From assembly GCA_002315385.1 (NCBI GenBank), contig DCHZ01000031.1:1-64000 (forward strand): DNA of 64,000 nt, written 5' to 3'. Positions 1 through 7,143 of the stretch are shown in pieces. The stretch is from Firmicutes bacterium UBA1739. GTDB taxonomy: Bacteria > Bacillota > Clostridia > Peptostreptococcales > Anaerovoracaceae. Position 1 is the stretch's first letter. Every line of letters starts with the position of its first letter. Below the pieces are notes generated by a model. That model saw nothing but the letters and a program-made list of their open reading frames with translations. It searched no databases and had not been told where the DNA came from. A program made the position numbers and the translations under genes.

Positions 1-60
1 GGTGACAGTGCTCATGTTCATCGTGATCGTGGTGACAGTGCTCATGTTCATCGTGGTCGT
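1..60 (-). repeat. 30-bp tandem repeat encoding a His/Asp/Glu/Cys-rich segment
   Basis: Two adjacent 30-bp units (1-30 and 31-60) differ at one base. Each encodes ten residues reading HDHDEHEHCH in the CobW-type gene. The array may continue beyond the window start. The unit length keeps the reading frame, so copy number can change without breaking the protein. Confidence 0.9.
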
Positions 61-706
61 GGTGGTGATGATGCACCTCGTGCTTCAACTCCTCCAGCTG
101 TTTATCAAGGGTATCTCTGAGCTCCATAGCCTCAAGAATCTGTTTGCCGTCAAGTTTATCCCAGGGCGTTGTAATTACTACGGCTTCCGCATTTATACCT
201 TTTACCAGTTCAAGACTTTCCTTCAGTTTTTTATCCGAAAGACCTCCTGTATGACTCAGGATTACATTCCCTGCATATTCAATCTGATTTTCAAAAAATT
301 CTCCGAAGTTTTTCAGATACATTCTGCACTTTTTGGCATCTACTACAGTAGCCATGCTGTTAATTACTATCTCATCGTTATCCAGTGACTGCACGGCTGC
401 CGCTATGTCACTGAGTTTTCCCACTCCCGAAGGTTCCACAAGAATTCTGTCAGGAGCAAATTTATCTGCAATATTTTCAAAAGCCGCCGTGAAATCACCT
501 GTAAGACTGCAGCAAATACATCCCGAGTTGATTTCCGTCACATTAATGGACGTATCTTCAAACAGATTTCCGTCAATACCGACTTCACCGAATTCATTTT
601 CAATAAGAACCACCTTTTCTCCTTCAAAGGCTTCTTTAAGCAGCTTCTTTATCAGGGTTGTCTTTCCGGCACCCAGGAAGCCTGAAATAATATCTACTTT
701 TATCAT
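1..706 (-). CDS. CobW/G3E-family GTPase, partial (C-terminus outside window)
   Basis: P-loop GTPase of the G3E family, which delivers metals or cofactors (zinc, cobalt) to target proteins in the cytoplasm. The start ATG follows a GGGAGGAACTC ribosome site. Visible residues (about 235): Walker A GFLGAGKTT at 9-17, switch region ENEFGEVGID near 36-45, and the metal-binding GCICC motif at 62-66. The usual G4 motif NKxD is replaced by LSHTGG after QIEYAGNVI, a variant I believe occurs in a clostridial subgroup. The last visible 25 residues are dominated by His, Asp, Glu and Cys, encoded in part by a 30-bp tandem repeat, as expected for the metal-loading linker between the GTPase and CobW_C domains. 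The family is sure; the metal is not. Confidence 0.9.
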   Translation of the reverse strand, partial: MIKVDIISGFLGAGKTTLIKKLLKEAFEGEKVVLIENEFGEVGIDGNLFEDTSINVTEINSGCICCSLTGDFTAAFENIADKFAPDRILVEPSGVGKLSDIAAAVQSLDNDEIVINSMATVVDAKKCRMYLKNFGEFFENQIEYAGNVILSHTGGLSDKKLKESLELVKGINAEAVVITTPWDKLDGKQILEAMELRDTLDKQLEELKHEVHHHHHDHDEHEHCHHDHDEHEHCH

Positions 707-1075
707 GAGTTCCTCCCTGTAATATATATAAATGAAATAATTTTACGAAAGATTTTCCGTAATCTATATTATATCAAATACCCGAAAATATTCAATATTA
801 TGCGGGTGCAAATATCTGAAGGCTTTTTGACAAATTATGCCGTCACTTCTAATCTTTTCTATTATATTTTTAATAACTCAATTCTTTTTTAATCCCGGCA
901 GCATGTAACATCAGCCTGTCCTGTTACTGTTCACGGTCTTTCTATTCAAAGCGCAAATGATTGGTCTGTGATAATGTTTAATAAATAAGTACCTTTACAG
1001 AAACCCCTTTCTGTGCTATGATTTTTGTGTTGTTTTCAATATAACAGGTAGTTTAGTAGGAAATGGAGGTATATT
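707..1075. other. Intergenic region with a repeat remnant
   Basis: Between the divergent CobW-type gene and the MFS gene. It holds a 51-bp stretch (922-972) related to the element in the ileS leader, and a 7-bp-stem hairpin (ACAGAAA/TTTCTGT) near 992-1009. A good -35 (TTGACA near 827) has no convincing -10 partner, so no promoter is called. No further gene is seen. Confidence 0.5.
922..972 (-). repeat. Partial copy of the ileS-leader inverted-repeat element
   Basis: Matches 23283-23333 (opposite orientation in the window) at about 43 of 51 positions without gaps, including an identical 17-base block. It covers one terminal repeat (as TGTTACTGTTCAC) and the adjoining inner sequence; similarity stops after 972, so the other end is missing or too diverged to see. 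Confidence 0.65.
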
Positions 1076-2299
1076 ATGAAAACAAACACTATGAACAGAG
1101 GTTTCAGGCTTGCTGTCGGAACCGTCACACTATTATTTGCGGGCATTATATATGCCTGGTCAATTCTTAAGGCTCCATTGGGAGAGGAATTCGGCTGGAC
1201 TGCTGCGGATCTTGCATTCAATTTTACATTGACAATGTGTTTCTTCTGCATTGGCGGTCTCATTTCGGGTCTCATGGCGAAAAAAACACAGCCGGGGTTC
1301 AGACTTCTTATCAGCGCCATAATGGTATTTTTAGGATTCTTTATTTCATCCCGTATTTCAGGTGAAAGCATTATTCCGTTATACTTATCCTACGGAGTTC
1401 TTTCCGGGCTCGGAATAGGTATCGTTTACAACACCGTTATCTCGGCCACAAATGCATGGTTTCCCGACAAAAAAGGAATATGCTCCGGTGTACTTCTTAT
1501 GGGATTCGGATTTAGTACACTTATTTTAGGAAAAATAGCAGGCACAATGCTGATTTCACCGAATATCGGCTGGAGAACCACCTATCTCCTTGTGGGAATT
1601 GCAATAGGTGTCGTAATTCTTGTTTCCGCATTTTTAATCAAATTGCCGCCGAAAGACGCCGTATTTCCGGAACCGAAAAAGATAAAATCGAAAAATACGG
1701 ATAATAATTCCACCCGCGCAATAGATTACACAGCACTTCAGATGATACTCAGACCATCCTTCTGGATGCTTTTCATATTCTTTATACTGTTTGCAGCTGT
1801 CGGCAGCACCGCAATAAGCTTTGCAAAGGATTTCTGTATTTCCCTCGGAGTCACGGAAAGCTTTGCCGTTACTATGGTAGGGATCCTTGCCGTTTTCAAC
1901 GGGCTCGGCAGACTTTGCTCAGGTGCCATATTCGATAACCTCGGATTGAGAAAGACTCAGTTTGCCACCAGTGCGGTAGTAATTCTGGCAACAGCATTAT
2001 CGCTGATTGCGGTTCTTTCCGGATCAATGGCCCTCGGGCTTATCGGAATCAGTCTGTGCGGTTTCTCTTACGGATTCAGTCCGACAGTTTCCACTGCTTT
2101 TGCCGCAGCCTTCTACGGTCCGAAAAACTTCGCACTTAATCTCAGCATTCTGAACCTTATTCTGATACCGGCTTCATTTACGGCAACTCTGGCAGGTTCT
2201 TTTGTTACAAGTACCGGTTCATATGTTTCAACATTTGTTATGCTGTTTGCATTTTCAATAGCCGGTCTGATACTCAATATATTCATTAAAAAGCCTTAA
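1076..2299 (+). CDS. MFS transporter, oxalate:formate antiporter (OFA)-like family
   Basis: A 407-residue, 12-helix membrane carrier of the major facilitator superfamily. The N-terminus (MNRGFRLAVGTVTLLFAG, then YAWSILKAPL) is typical of the OFA branch, whose known members exchange organic anions such as oxalate and formate. A hydrophilic central loop (about 190-215, rich in Lys and Asn) separates the two six-helix halves. A GGAGG ribosome site lies 8 bases before the ATG, and a strong terminator follows. It stands alone, so the substrate cannot be inferred from neighbours; a monocarboxylate or other small anion is likely. Confidence 0.88.
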   Translation: MKTNTMNRGFRLAVGTVTLLFAGIIYAWSILKAPLGEEFGWTAADLAFNFTLTMCFFCIGGLISGLMAKKTQPGFRLLISAIMVFLGFFISSRISGESIIPLYLSYGVLSGLGIGIVYNTVISATNAWFPDKKGICSGVLLMGFGFSTLILGKIAGTMLISPNIGWRTTYLLVGIAIGVVILVSAFLIKLPPKDAVFPEPKKIKSKNTDNNSTRAIDYTALQMILRPSFWMLFIFFILFAAVGSTAISFAKDFCISLGVTESFAVTMVGILAVFNGLGRLCSGAIFDNLGLRKTQFATSAVVILATALSLIAVLSGSMALGLIGISLCGFSYGFSPTVSTAFAAAFYGPKNFALNLSILNLILIPASFTATLAGSFVTSTGSYVSTFVMLFAFSIAGLILNIFIKKP

Positions 2300-2315
2300 A
2301 ACAACGGCCTTTCTT

Positions 2316-2339
2316 CCCCCGGAAAACCGGGGGTTTTTT
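2316..2339 (+). terminator. Intrinsic terminator of the MFS gene
   Basis: Perfect 7-bp stem CCCCCGG/CCGGGGG with an AAAA loop followed by TTTTTT, 17 bases after the stop codon. Confidence 0.93.
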
Positions 2340-2351
2340 ATTCCCGCAGCA

Positions 2352-2390
2352 TAAAAAATCAGCACTGCAGTATAATACTGCAGTGCTGAC
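2352..2390 (-). terminator. Intrinsic terminator of the LTA-synthase-like gene
   Basis: On the minus strand a 15-base inverted repeat (TCAGCACTGCAGTAT and its complement) is followed by TTTTTT. It lies 28 bases after the stop codon of the sulfatase-family gene and faces the MFS terminator. Confidence 0.9.
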
Positions 2391-2417
2391 TGAACCTGTA
2401 TAATGTTCGTGGTGGTT

Positions 2418-4487
2418 CTACTTTTCATTTTCACTTATAAAATTCTCCCGGGCATTTGTACCTGCATCCGTTTCGTTCAGGTCTGCATTATCGACAATCT
2501 TTCCGGAGCCCAGCATGTAATAATAGAAGTCTGTCCTGCTCAGCCATGCTCTGGCAGATACCATCTGGAATACTCTGACCGAATCACCCACTTCAAGTTC
2601 AACATCTTTTACAACAAGCTCCGACGGCGATATCCACTCGGTATCACGTTTATCCGAATTAATTGATACTACGCTGGAAGCTGTAAAGTTATCGCCGTAC
2701 ACATGTACATCCTTGCCAACCTGTTTAACATCGTCAATGTAGATTTCATGTATTCCCATTGTCATCTCTGTCTCTTTCGGTCTCGGCGATTCCTCGGAAT
2801 AATAGTAGCCTTCACCGTACAGAATATCATACTGTATCATCTTCAGATCTCTCATATACAGTTCATTATCTGAATCATAGGAATAGTTGTAATGAAGATT
2901 TGCCAGTTCCCAGTTTTCAAACCCTATGCTCTTCATAATATATGAAGAAAGCTGATAGCTTGCAAGATCCATGTCCCGGAATTTTATTCCGTAGTTATTC
3001 CAGATTACATACTCTGTTTCATAAATTGTGGATTCATCGTCCAGATCCTCATCGTTCATGCCTATATTGGGCAAATGGTCTCCGTAAAATACCACAACAG
3101 TAGGTTCATCGTATTTTTTCAGCCTGTCAATCAGACCACCCACAAAAGCATCCGTCTGATTCAGCTGATTGATATAGTATTCATATGCGTTTTTCTGACC
3201 CTCGTTGGCTGCACCCTGGAGAGTAATGGTCTGAGTATCGTCAATAACCTCTTCCGAATATCTTCCGTGAGGCTGAACGGATACTGTAAATATGAAATCC
3301 TGATCCTCTGTTGAATCCAGAGTATCCATAATCTCCGGAATCAGTACCTTGTCCTTAGCCCAGCCCAGAACATTGTATTCAACATTCTGCATGTATTCCA
3401 CAGAAGTAAAGCTGTCAAATCCAAGTTTTGGATAGACCTTGTTTCTTGCATAGAAATTTCCCTTATGGTCATGCAGTGCATGAGTGGAGTAACCCAGGTC
3501 CTTCAATGCATAGTTAATGCTTTCGCAGGTTTTTTCTCTGAGAATTGTCGAGTACGGAGTTTCTCCGGCGCCGAAAAACTGAACATTCATTCCTGTGAGA
3601 ACGTCAAATTCCGTATTTGCCGTCCCTGTACCGAAGCTTGCCACAGTCAGCCTGCCTCCCGGGCATGACTCTTTCAATTCATTGAAGCACGGAGTAGGAT
3701 CCTCGGAATATGTAAAGTTTTTAAGCTCCGATACATCGAAAAACGACTCCAGCTGAACAAAAATTATATTCGGTCGTTTTGATGTGCTCTGCTCGAAGGA
3801 GGTGTTATCCAGCTTTATCCTCTCAACATTTATCTGCGAATATGTATCAGGTTTCGATATTCCGTTGTCTACAATGCTGGCTGTAAAGCAGTATACAAAT
3901 CCGTATTTCACATATGCATTCGTCAGATTGTCAAAATGCTCCGGAAGCGCTCCCAAAGCTCCCGCCGCCGGCACCGATGAAATCGCAAGAACCACCGACA
4001 CAAGAAAAGCCACTATTGATTTTTTATATTTAGGAGTGATTTTTTTGGTTTTAATCCAAAGGAAAACAATTCCCACCAGTATTGCAATCAGAAGAATAAT
4101 TCCTCCGACAATCTGCCACGGCTTGAAATACATGTTTACAATATTCATAACAGACTTTGCCACTCTGAAATCAATTGCTCTAAGCGGTGTTGTTCTGTAA
4201 GTCCTGATGACAAAATTAACCACACTTAGGACTATCCATATCATGGATATAATAAACATATAACACCGTCTCTTTTTAAAGAAAAGAGTAAGACTCAGAC
4301 ATGCAATTATTATCAGCGAATTTACCGCAAACATCACAGGACTTTTGAATACATAACATAATCCTCCGGTAAAGGAACGCTGGTTAAACATTTCTATGAT
4401 AATCTCAGTAAGAATACCGGCAATCACTGTAATCAGCACCGGATACTTAATATCAAATTCGTCTATTTTCTTTATTAATTTCTTCAT
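2418..4487 (-). CDS. LTA synthase family sulfatase-fold phosphoglycerol transferase
   Basis: Membrane enzyme of the LtaS type, which transfers glycerol phosphate from phosphatidylglycerol to make lipoteichoic acid or related polymers outside the cell. Five hydrophobic helices occupy about residues 15-175. The extracellular sulfatase-like domain follows, with RPNIIFVQLESFF (metal Glu), FGTGTANTEFDVLTG (catalytic Thr) and YGDHLPN (metal Asp/His). About 100 residues at the C-terminus form an extra beta-rich domain (IHEIYIDDVKQVGKDVHVYG onwards) resembling an IPT-like fold, not part of basic LtaS. The ATG start at 4487 is chosen because GGGAGAA lies 9 bases upstream; a TTG 21 bases earlier would place that site inside the gene. 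Confidence 0.9.
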   Translation of the reverse strand: MKKLIKKIDEFDIKYPVLITVIAGILTEIIIEMFNQRSFTGGLCYVFKSPVMFAVNSLIIIACLSLTLFFKKRRCYMFIISMIWIVLSVVNFVIRTYRTTPLRAIDFRVAKSVMNIVNMYFKPWQIVGGIILLIAILVGIVFLWIKTKKITPKYKKSIVAFLVSVVLAISSVPAAGALGALPEHFDNLTNAYVKYGFVYCFTASIVDNGISKPDTYSQINVERIKLDNTSFEQSTSKRPNIIFVQLESFFDVSELKNFTYSEDPTPCFNELKESCPGGRLTVASFGTGTANTEFDVLTGMNVQFFGAGETPYSTILREKTCESINYALKDLGYSTHALHDHKGNFYARNKVYPKLGFDSFTSVEYMQNVEYNVLGWAKDKVLIPEIMDTLDSTEDQDFIFTVSVQPHGRYSEEVIDDTQTITLQGAANEGQKNAYEYYINQLNQTDAFVGGLIDRLKKYDEPTVVVFYGDHLPNIGMNDEDLDDESTIYETEYVIWNNYGIKFRDMDLASYQLSSYIMKSIGFENWELANLHYNYSYDSDNELYMRDLKMIQYDILYGEGYYYSEESPRPKETEMTMGIHEIYIDDVKQVGKDVHVYGDNFTASSVVSINSDKRDTEWISPSELVVKDVELEVGDSVRVFQMVSARAWLSRTDFYYYMLGSGKIVDNADLNETDAGTNARENFISENEK

Positions 4488-4528
4488 TCTTGATACTTCT
4501 CCCGTCAATTAGTCTTTCAAACGAATAC

Positions 4529-4534
4529 ATTATA
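4529..4534 (-). promoter_or_regulatory. Candidate extended -10 promoter of the LTA-synthase-like gene
   Basis: Minus-strand TGTTATAAT, a perfect -10 with the TGn extension, lies 42 bases before the start codon. No good -35 is seen, which fits an extended -10 promoter. Confidence 0.5.
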
Positions 4535-4640
4535 ACAGTTATTCTGAAAAATGGTACAGAATAATTAAAAATTTGCAATTTAGACATTTTTTTGTCACTA
4601 ATCGATTTCCGCTTCCGCAACTTCAATTCCGTCATGCATG

Positions 4641-4667
4641 AAAAGAATCAGAGGTTATAGCCTCTGA
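4641..4667 (-). terminator. Likely terminator of the CysK-like gene
   Basis: Minus strand: TCAGAGG/CCTCTGA 7-bp stem with a 6-base loop, followed by TTCTTTTC, 14 bases after the stop codon. The U-tract is interrupted, so it may be weak. Confidence 0.7.
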
Positions 4668-4681
4668 CCCGATTTACATTC

Positions 4682-5620
4682 CTATTCATTTTGAAAAAGC
4701 GGTGTGGAAAAGTACCGTTCAGCGGTATCCGGAAGAATCGTTACAACCGTTTTCCCGGGGCCCAGCTTTTCGGCAAGCTTCAATGCCGCCGCAACATTTG
4801 TACCGCTGGAAATTCCGCACAGCAGACCTTCCTTTCTGGAAAGATCTTTGGAAACCTGTAAAGCTTCTTCATCGGAAACAATATGAATCTCATCATAGAT
4901 ATCGCGGTTCAGTATCCCCGGAATTATTCCGTCACCAATTCCCATCTGCAGATGAGTCCCTATGTTCCCGCCGGCAAGAATAGCCGCATTCTCAGGTTCA
5001 ACAGCCCATATCTCTACATCGGGATATTTCTCTTTGATTACTTCACCTATTCCCGTCAGAGTCCCGCCGGTTCCGATTCCCGAGCAGAAGCCGTGAATCG
5101 GTCCATCGACCTGATTCAGTATTTCCGCCGCTGTATAGTATCTCTGAGCTTTAGTATTGTTCTCATTTTCAAACTGCTGAGGAACAAAAACCTTCGGGTT
5201 TTCTTTTTCCATGCGCAGTGCAGTCTGAAGACACTCATCAATACATGCTCCGATATCCCCGTCATCGTGAATAAGCATTACCTCCGCACCGTAATGATGG
5301 CAGAGCTTTCTTCTTTCCTCACTTACAGAATCCGGCATTATTATTATGGTTCTGTATCCCTTAACCGCTCCCACCAGTGACAATCCTATTCCCTGATTTC
5401 CGGAAGTAGGTTCAACTATTATTGTATCCGGGCCGATTTTTCCCTCTTTTTCGGCCTGAACTATCATATTATATGCAGTCCTTGTTTTAATAGATCCGCC
5501 TATATTCAGTCCCTCGAATTTTACCAGCACCTCCGCACTGTTACTGTCTGTCATCTTACCGAGCCTTATCATAGGCGTATTTCCCATTGCTTCTAATATA
5601 TTATCATAAACTCCGTTCAT
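4682..5620 (-). CDS. Cysteine synthase (CysK)-family PLP enzyme
   Basis: A 312-residue PLP-dependent beta-elimination/replacement enzyme, close to the usual length of O-acetylserine sulfhydrylase. Family features: GNTPMIRL near 13, the PLP lysine K45 in GGSIKTR, the substrate loop EPTSGNQG, the phosphate-binding loop GIGTGGTLTGIG and GISSGTN near the end. Most CysK proteins read GGSVKDR and TSGNTG; here Asp is replaced by Thr and the Thr of the substrate loop by Gln, so the acceptor or donor may differ. It has its own promoter, a GGGAGG ribosome site and no cysE neighbour. Fold is sure; cysteine synthesis is probable only. Confidence 0.82.
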   Translation of the reverse strand: MNGVYDNILEAMGNTPMIRLGKMTDSNSAEVLVKFEGLNIGGSIKTRTAYNMIVQAEKEGKIGPDTIIVEPTSGNQGIGLSLVGAVKGYRTIIIMPDSVSEERRKLCHHYGAEVMLIHDDGDIGACIDECLQTALRMEKENPKVFVPQQFENENNTKAQRYYTAAEILNQVDGPIHGFCSGIGTGGTLTGIGEVIKEKYPDVEIWAVEPENAAILAGGNIGTHLQMGIGDGIIPGILNRDIYDEIHIVSDEEALQVSKDLSRKEGLLCGISSGTNVAAALKLAEKLGPGKTVVTILPDTAERYFSTPLFQNE

Positions 5621-5759
5621 TAATTATCCTCCCGAACTAAGTGTAGCATTTAGTAATTAACCGGCTAAAAAACGCAGAATAATTCCCTGCTTATTTATTT
5701 TATGATAAACGTCCGCTGACCCTGTTACATTACTGTTTCTAAAAAATATACACTTAATA

Positions 5760-5788
5760 ATTATAAGTCTTACTAACTGCATTGTAAA
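5760..5788 (-). promoter_or_regulatory. Sigma-A promoter of the CysK-like gene
   Basis: Minus-strand -35 TTTACA and perfect -10 TATAAT separated by 17 bases. It gives a leader of about 130 bases with no recognisable riboswitch. Confidence 0.8.
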
Positions 5789-5812
5789 TAATTAATTTTG
5801 AGTTTTTGCTGA

Positions 5813-7141
5813 TTACACCCTGATTCCGGACTTCTGAAAAACGTTTCCGAATTTATCCACCACTCTGATTGTTAAATTCTTCACCATTGAAACCGGTATT
5901 TCAACCGCAACATCAATCATTCCTGCGCTGCTGAATCTGTAAATATCAGGTCGGAACACTTTTCCGTCATAATCACAGTCCACACACCAGTATTCAATGA
6001 GCTGATCATAATGATTATCAATTAATGTTTCCATCAGATCACTGTTCTCCAAAGCAATTCCGGGTAATTCCAAATCCCTGTATGAAATTCCTGTTATAGC
6101 CGCCGTAACCGAATCATACAGACCTTCTATCCTGTCTATTGAAATGTCCGCACAGAAATTGTCTGAGAGAGCCGGTGTTTCACTCATAAAAGCATGCGCA
6201 GATTTCAATTCCAGCAGTCGCTTATGCGCGGCAGTAACCGCAGGTACACCGCTGTCACATAAAATATATCTGCGTCCCATTTTATGACAAACTGCTCCCA
6301 GTGTGCCGGATCCGCAGTAAAAATCCGCACACAAGTCTCCCTCTTTTGTCACTGATGTGAGAATCCTTTTTATCAGAGCCTCCGGCTTCTGAGTGGCATA
6401 CCCCGTTCTTTCCGATGAGGTTCTCCCCACCATATCAATCTGCCATACATCCTTCATGTTTACCAGAGTATACCATCCCACCGTGTCCTTATACTCCTTT
6501 ACACCTTTGAATCTATAAGGCTTTAATCCCCGGTTATATGATTTTTCCTGCTGTGGTTCAAAAAAGTAATCTCTGCTTTTGCTGTAAAACAGAATTGTAT
6601 CATGCTTTCTGGCAAAATATTTTTTGCTTACACCGCCGGACTTGTAATTCCATATTATTTCATTTATAAAATTCTTCTCGCCGAATACAGCATCCATAAT
6701 CACTTTAATATAATGTGTGCTATGCCAGTCGAGATGAACAAAAATGCTTCCTCTTTCGTCCAGCAGTTCATGCATCAGCATTAATGCCGCAGTGATTTCG
6801 GTCAGATACTCTTCCATTCCGTTTTTCCATTTGTCACTGAATGCCGGATTTCTGGCAATTACCATCTTACGCTTTCCGCTTCCTGCTTTCACATTTATGC
6901 TGTAATCCGATTTACTGAAGAAAGGGGGATCCGAATATATCATATTAATCTTTCCCGACATCCCCCGATCTATCAGATATTTCATATAATTAAGATTATT
7001 TCCGAATACGAGACAGTTTTCGGTTACACCCGTAGTTTCTGTTATCTCATATTCACATTGCATTTCCTGTTTTGAAATTCTTTCACAGAGCTGCTTTGCA
7101 TTACTATAAATCTCAGGCAGTTTAAATAATATATCTGTCAT
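5813..7141 (-). CDS. Site-specific DNA methyltransferase (beta class), no restriction partner nearby
   Basis: S-adenosylmethionine-dependent amino-methyltransferase acting on DNA bases, most likely adenine N6. Catalytic motif IV DPPF at 71-74 comes before TQKP (249-252) and the cofactor motif FYCGSGTLG (273-281); this order defines the beta class, with the target-recognition region between. A C-terminal part of about 150 residues has no motif I recognise. The gene begins 2 bases after the ygiQ-like stop and likely belongs to that transcript. No endonuclease or specificity gene lies near, so it is best read as an orphan methyltransferase with an epigenetic or housekeeping role. Base specificity is inferred. 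Confidence 0.85.
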   Translation of the reverse strand: MTDILFKLPEIYSNAKQLCERISKQEMQCEYEITETTGVTENCLVFGNNLNYMKYLIDRGMSGKINMIYSDPPFFSKSDYSINVKAGSGKRKMVIARNPAFSDKWKNGMEEYLTEITAALMLMHELLDERGSIFVHLDWHSTHYIKVIMDAVFGEKNFINEIIWNYKSGGVSKKYFARKHDTILFYSKSRDYFFEPQQEKSYNRGLKPYRFKGVKEYKDTVGWYTLVNMKDVWQIDMVGRTSSERTGYATQKPEALIKRILTSVTKEGDLCADFYCGSGTLGAVCHKMGRRYILCDSGVPAVTAAHKRLLELKSAHAFMSETPALSDNFCADISIDRIEGLYDSVTAAITGISYRDLELPGIALENSDLMETLIDNHYDQLIEYWCVDCDYDGKVFRPDIYRFSSAGMIDVAVEIPVSMVKNLTIRVVDKFGNVFQKSGIRV

Positions 7142-7143
7142 AA

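Noticed and set aside
1..60. CRISPR-like or intergenic tandem repeat
   Set aside because: The two adjacent units have no spacers and are in-frame coding sequence of the CobW-type gene.
827..855. Promoter for the MFS gene
   Set aside because: A perfect -35 TTGACA is present but the hexamer at 16-18 bases spacing matches the -10 poorly.
4453..4635. A 60-codon minus-strand frame before the LTA-synthase-like gene
   Set aside because: It overlaps the start of that gene in another frame, covers its promoter and has no ribosome site.
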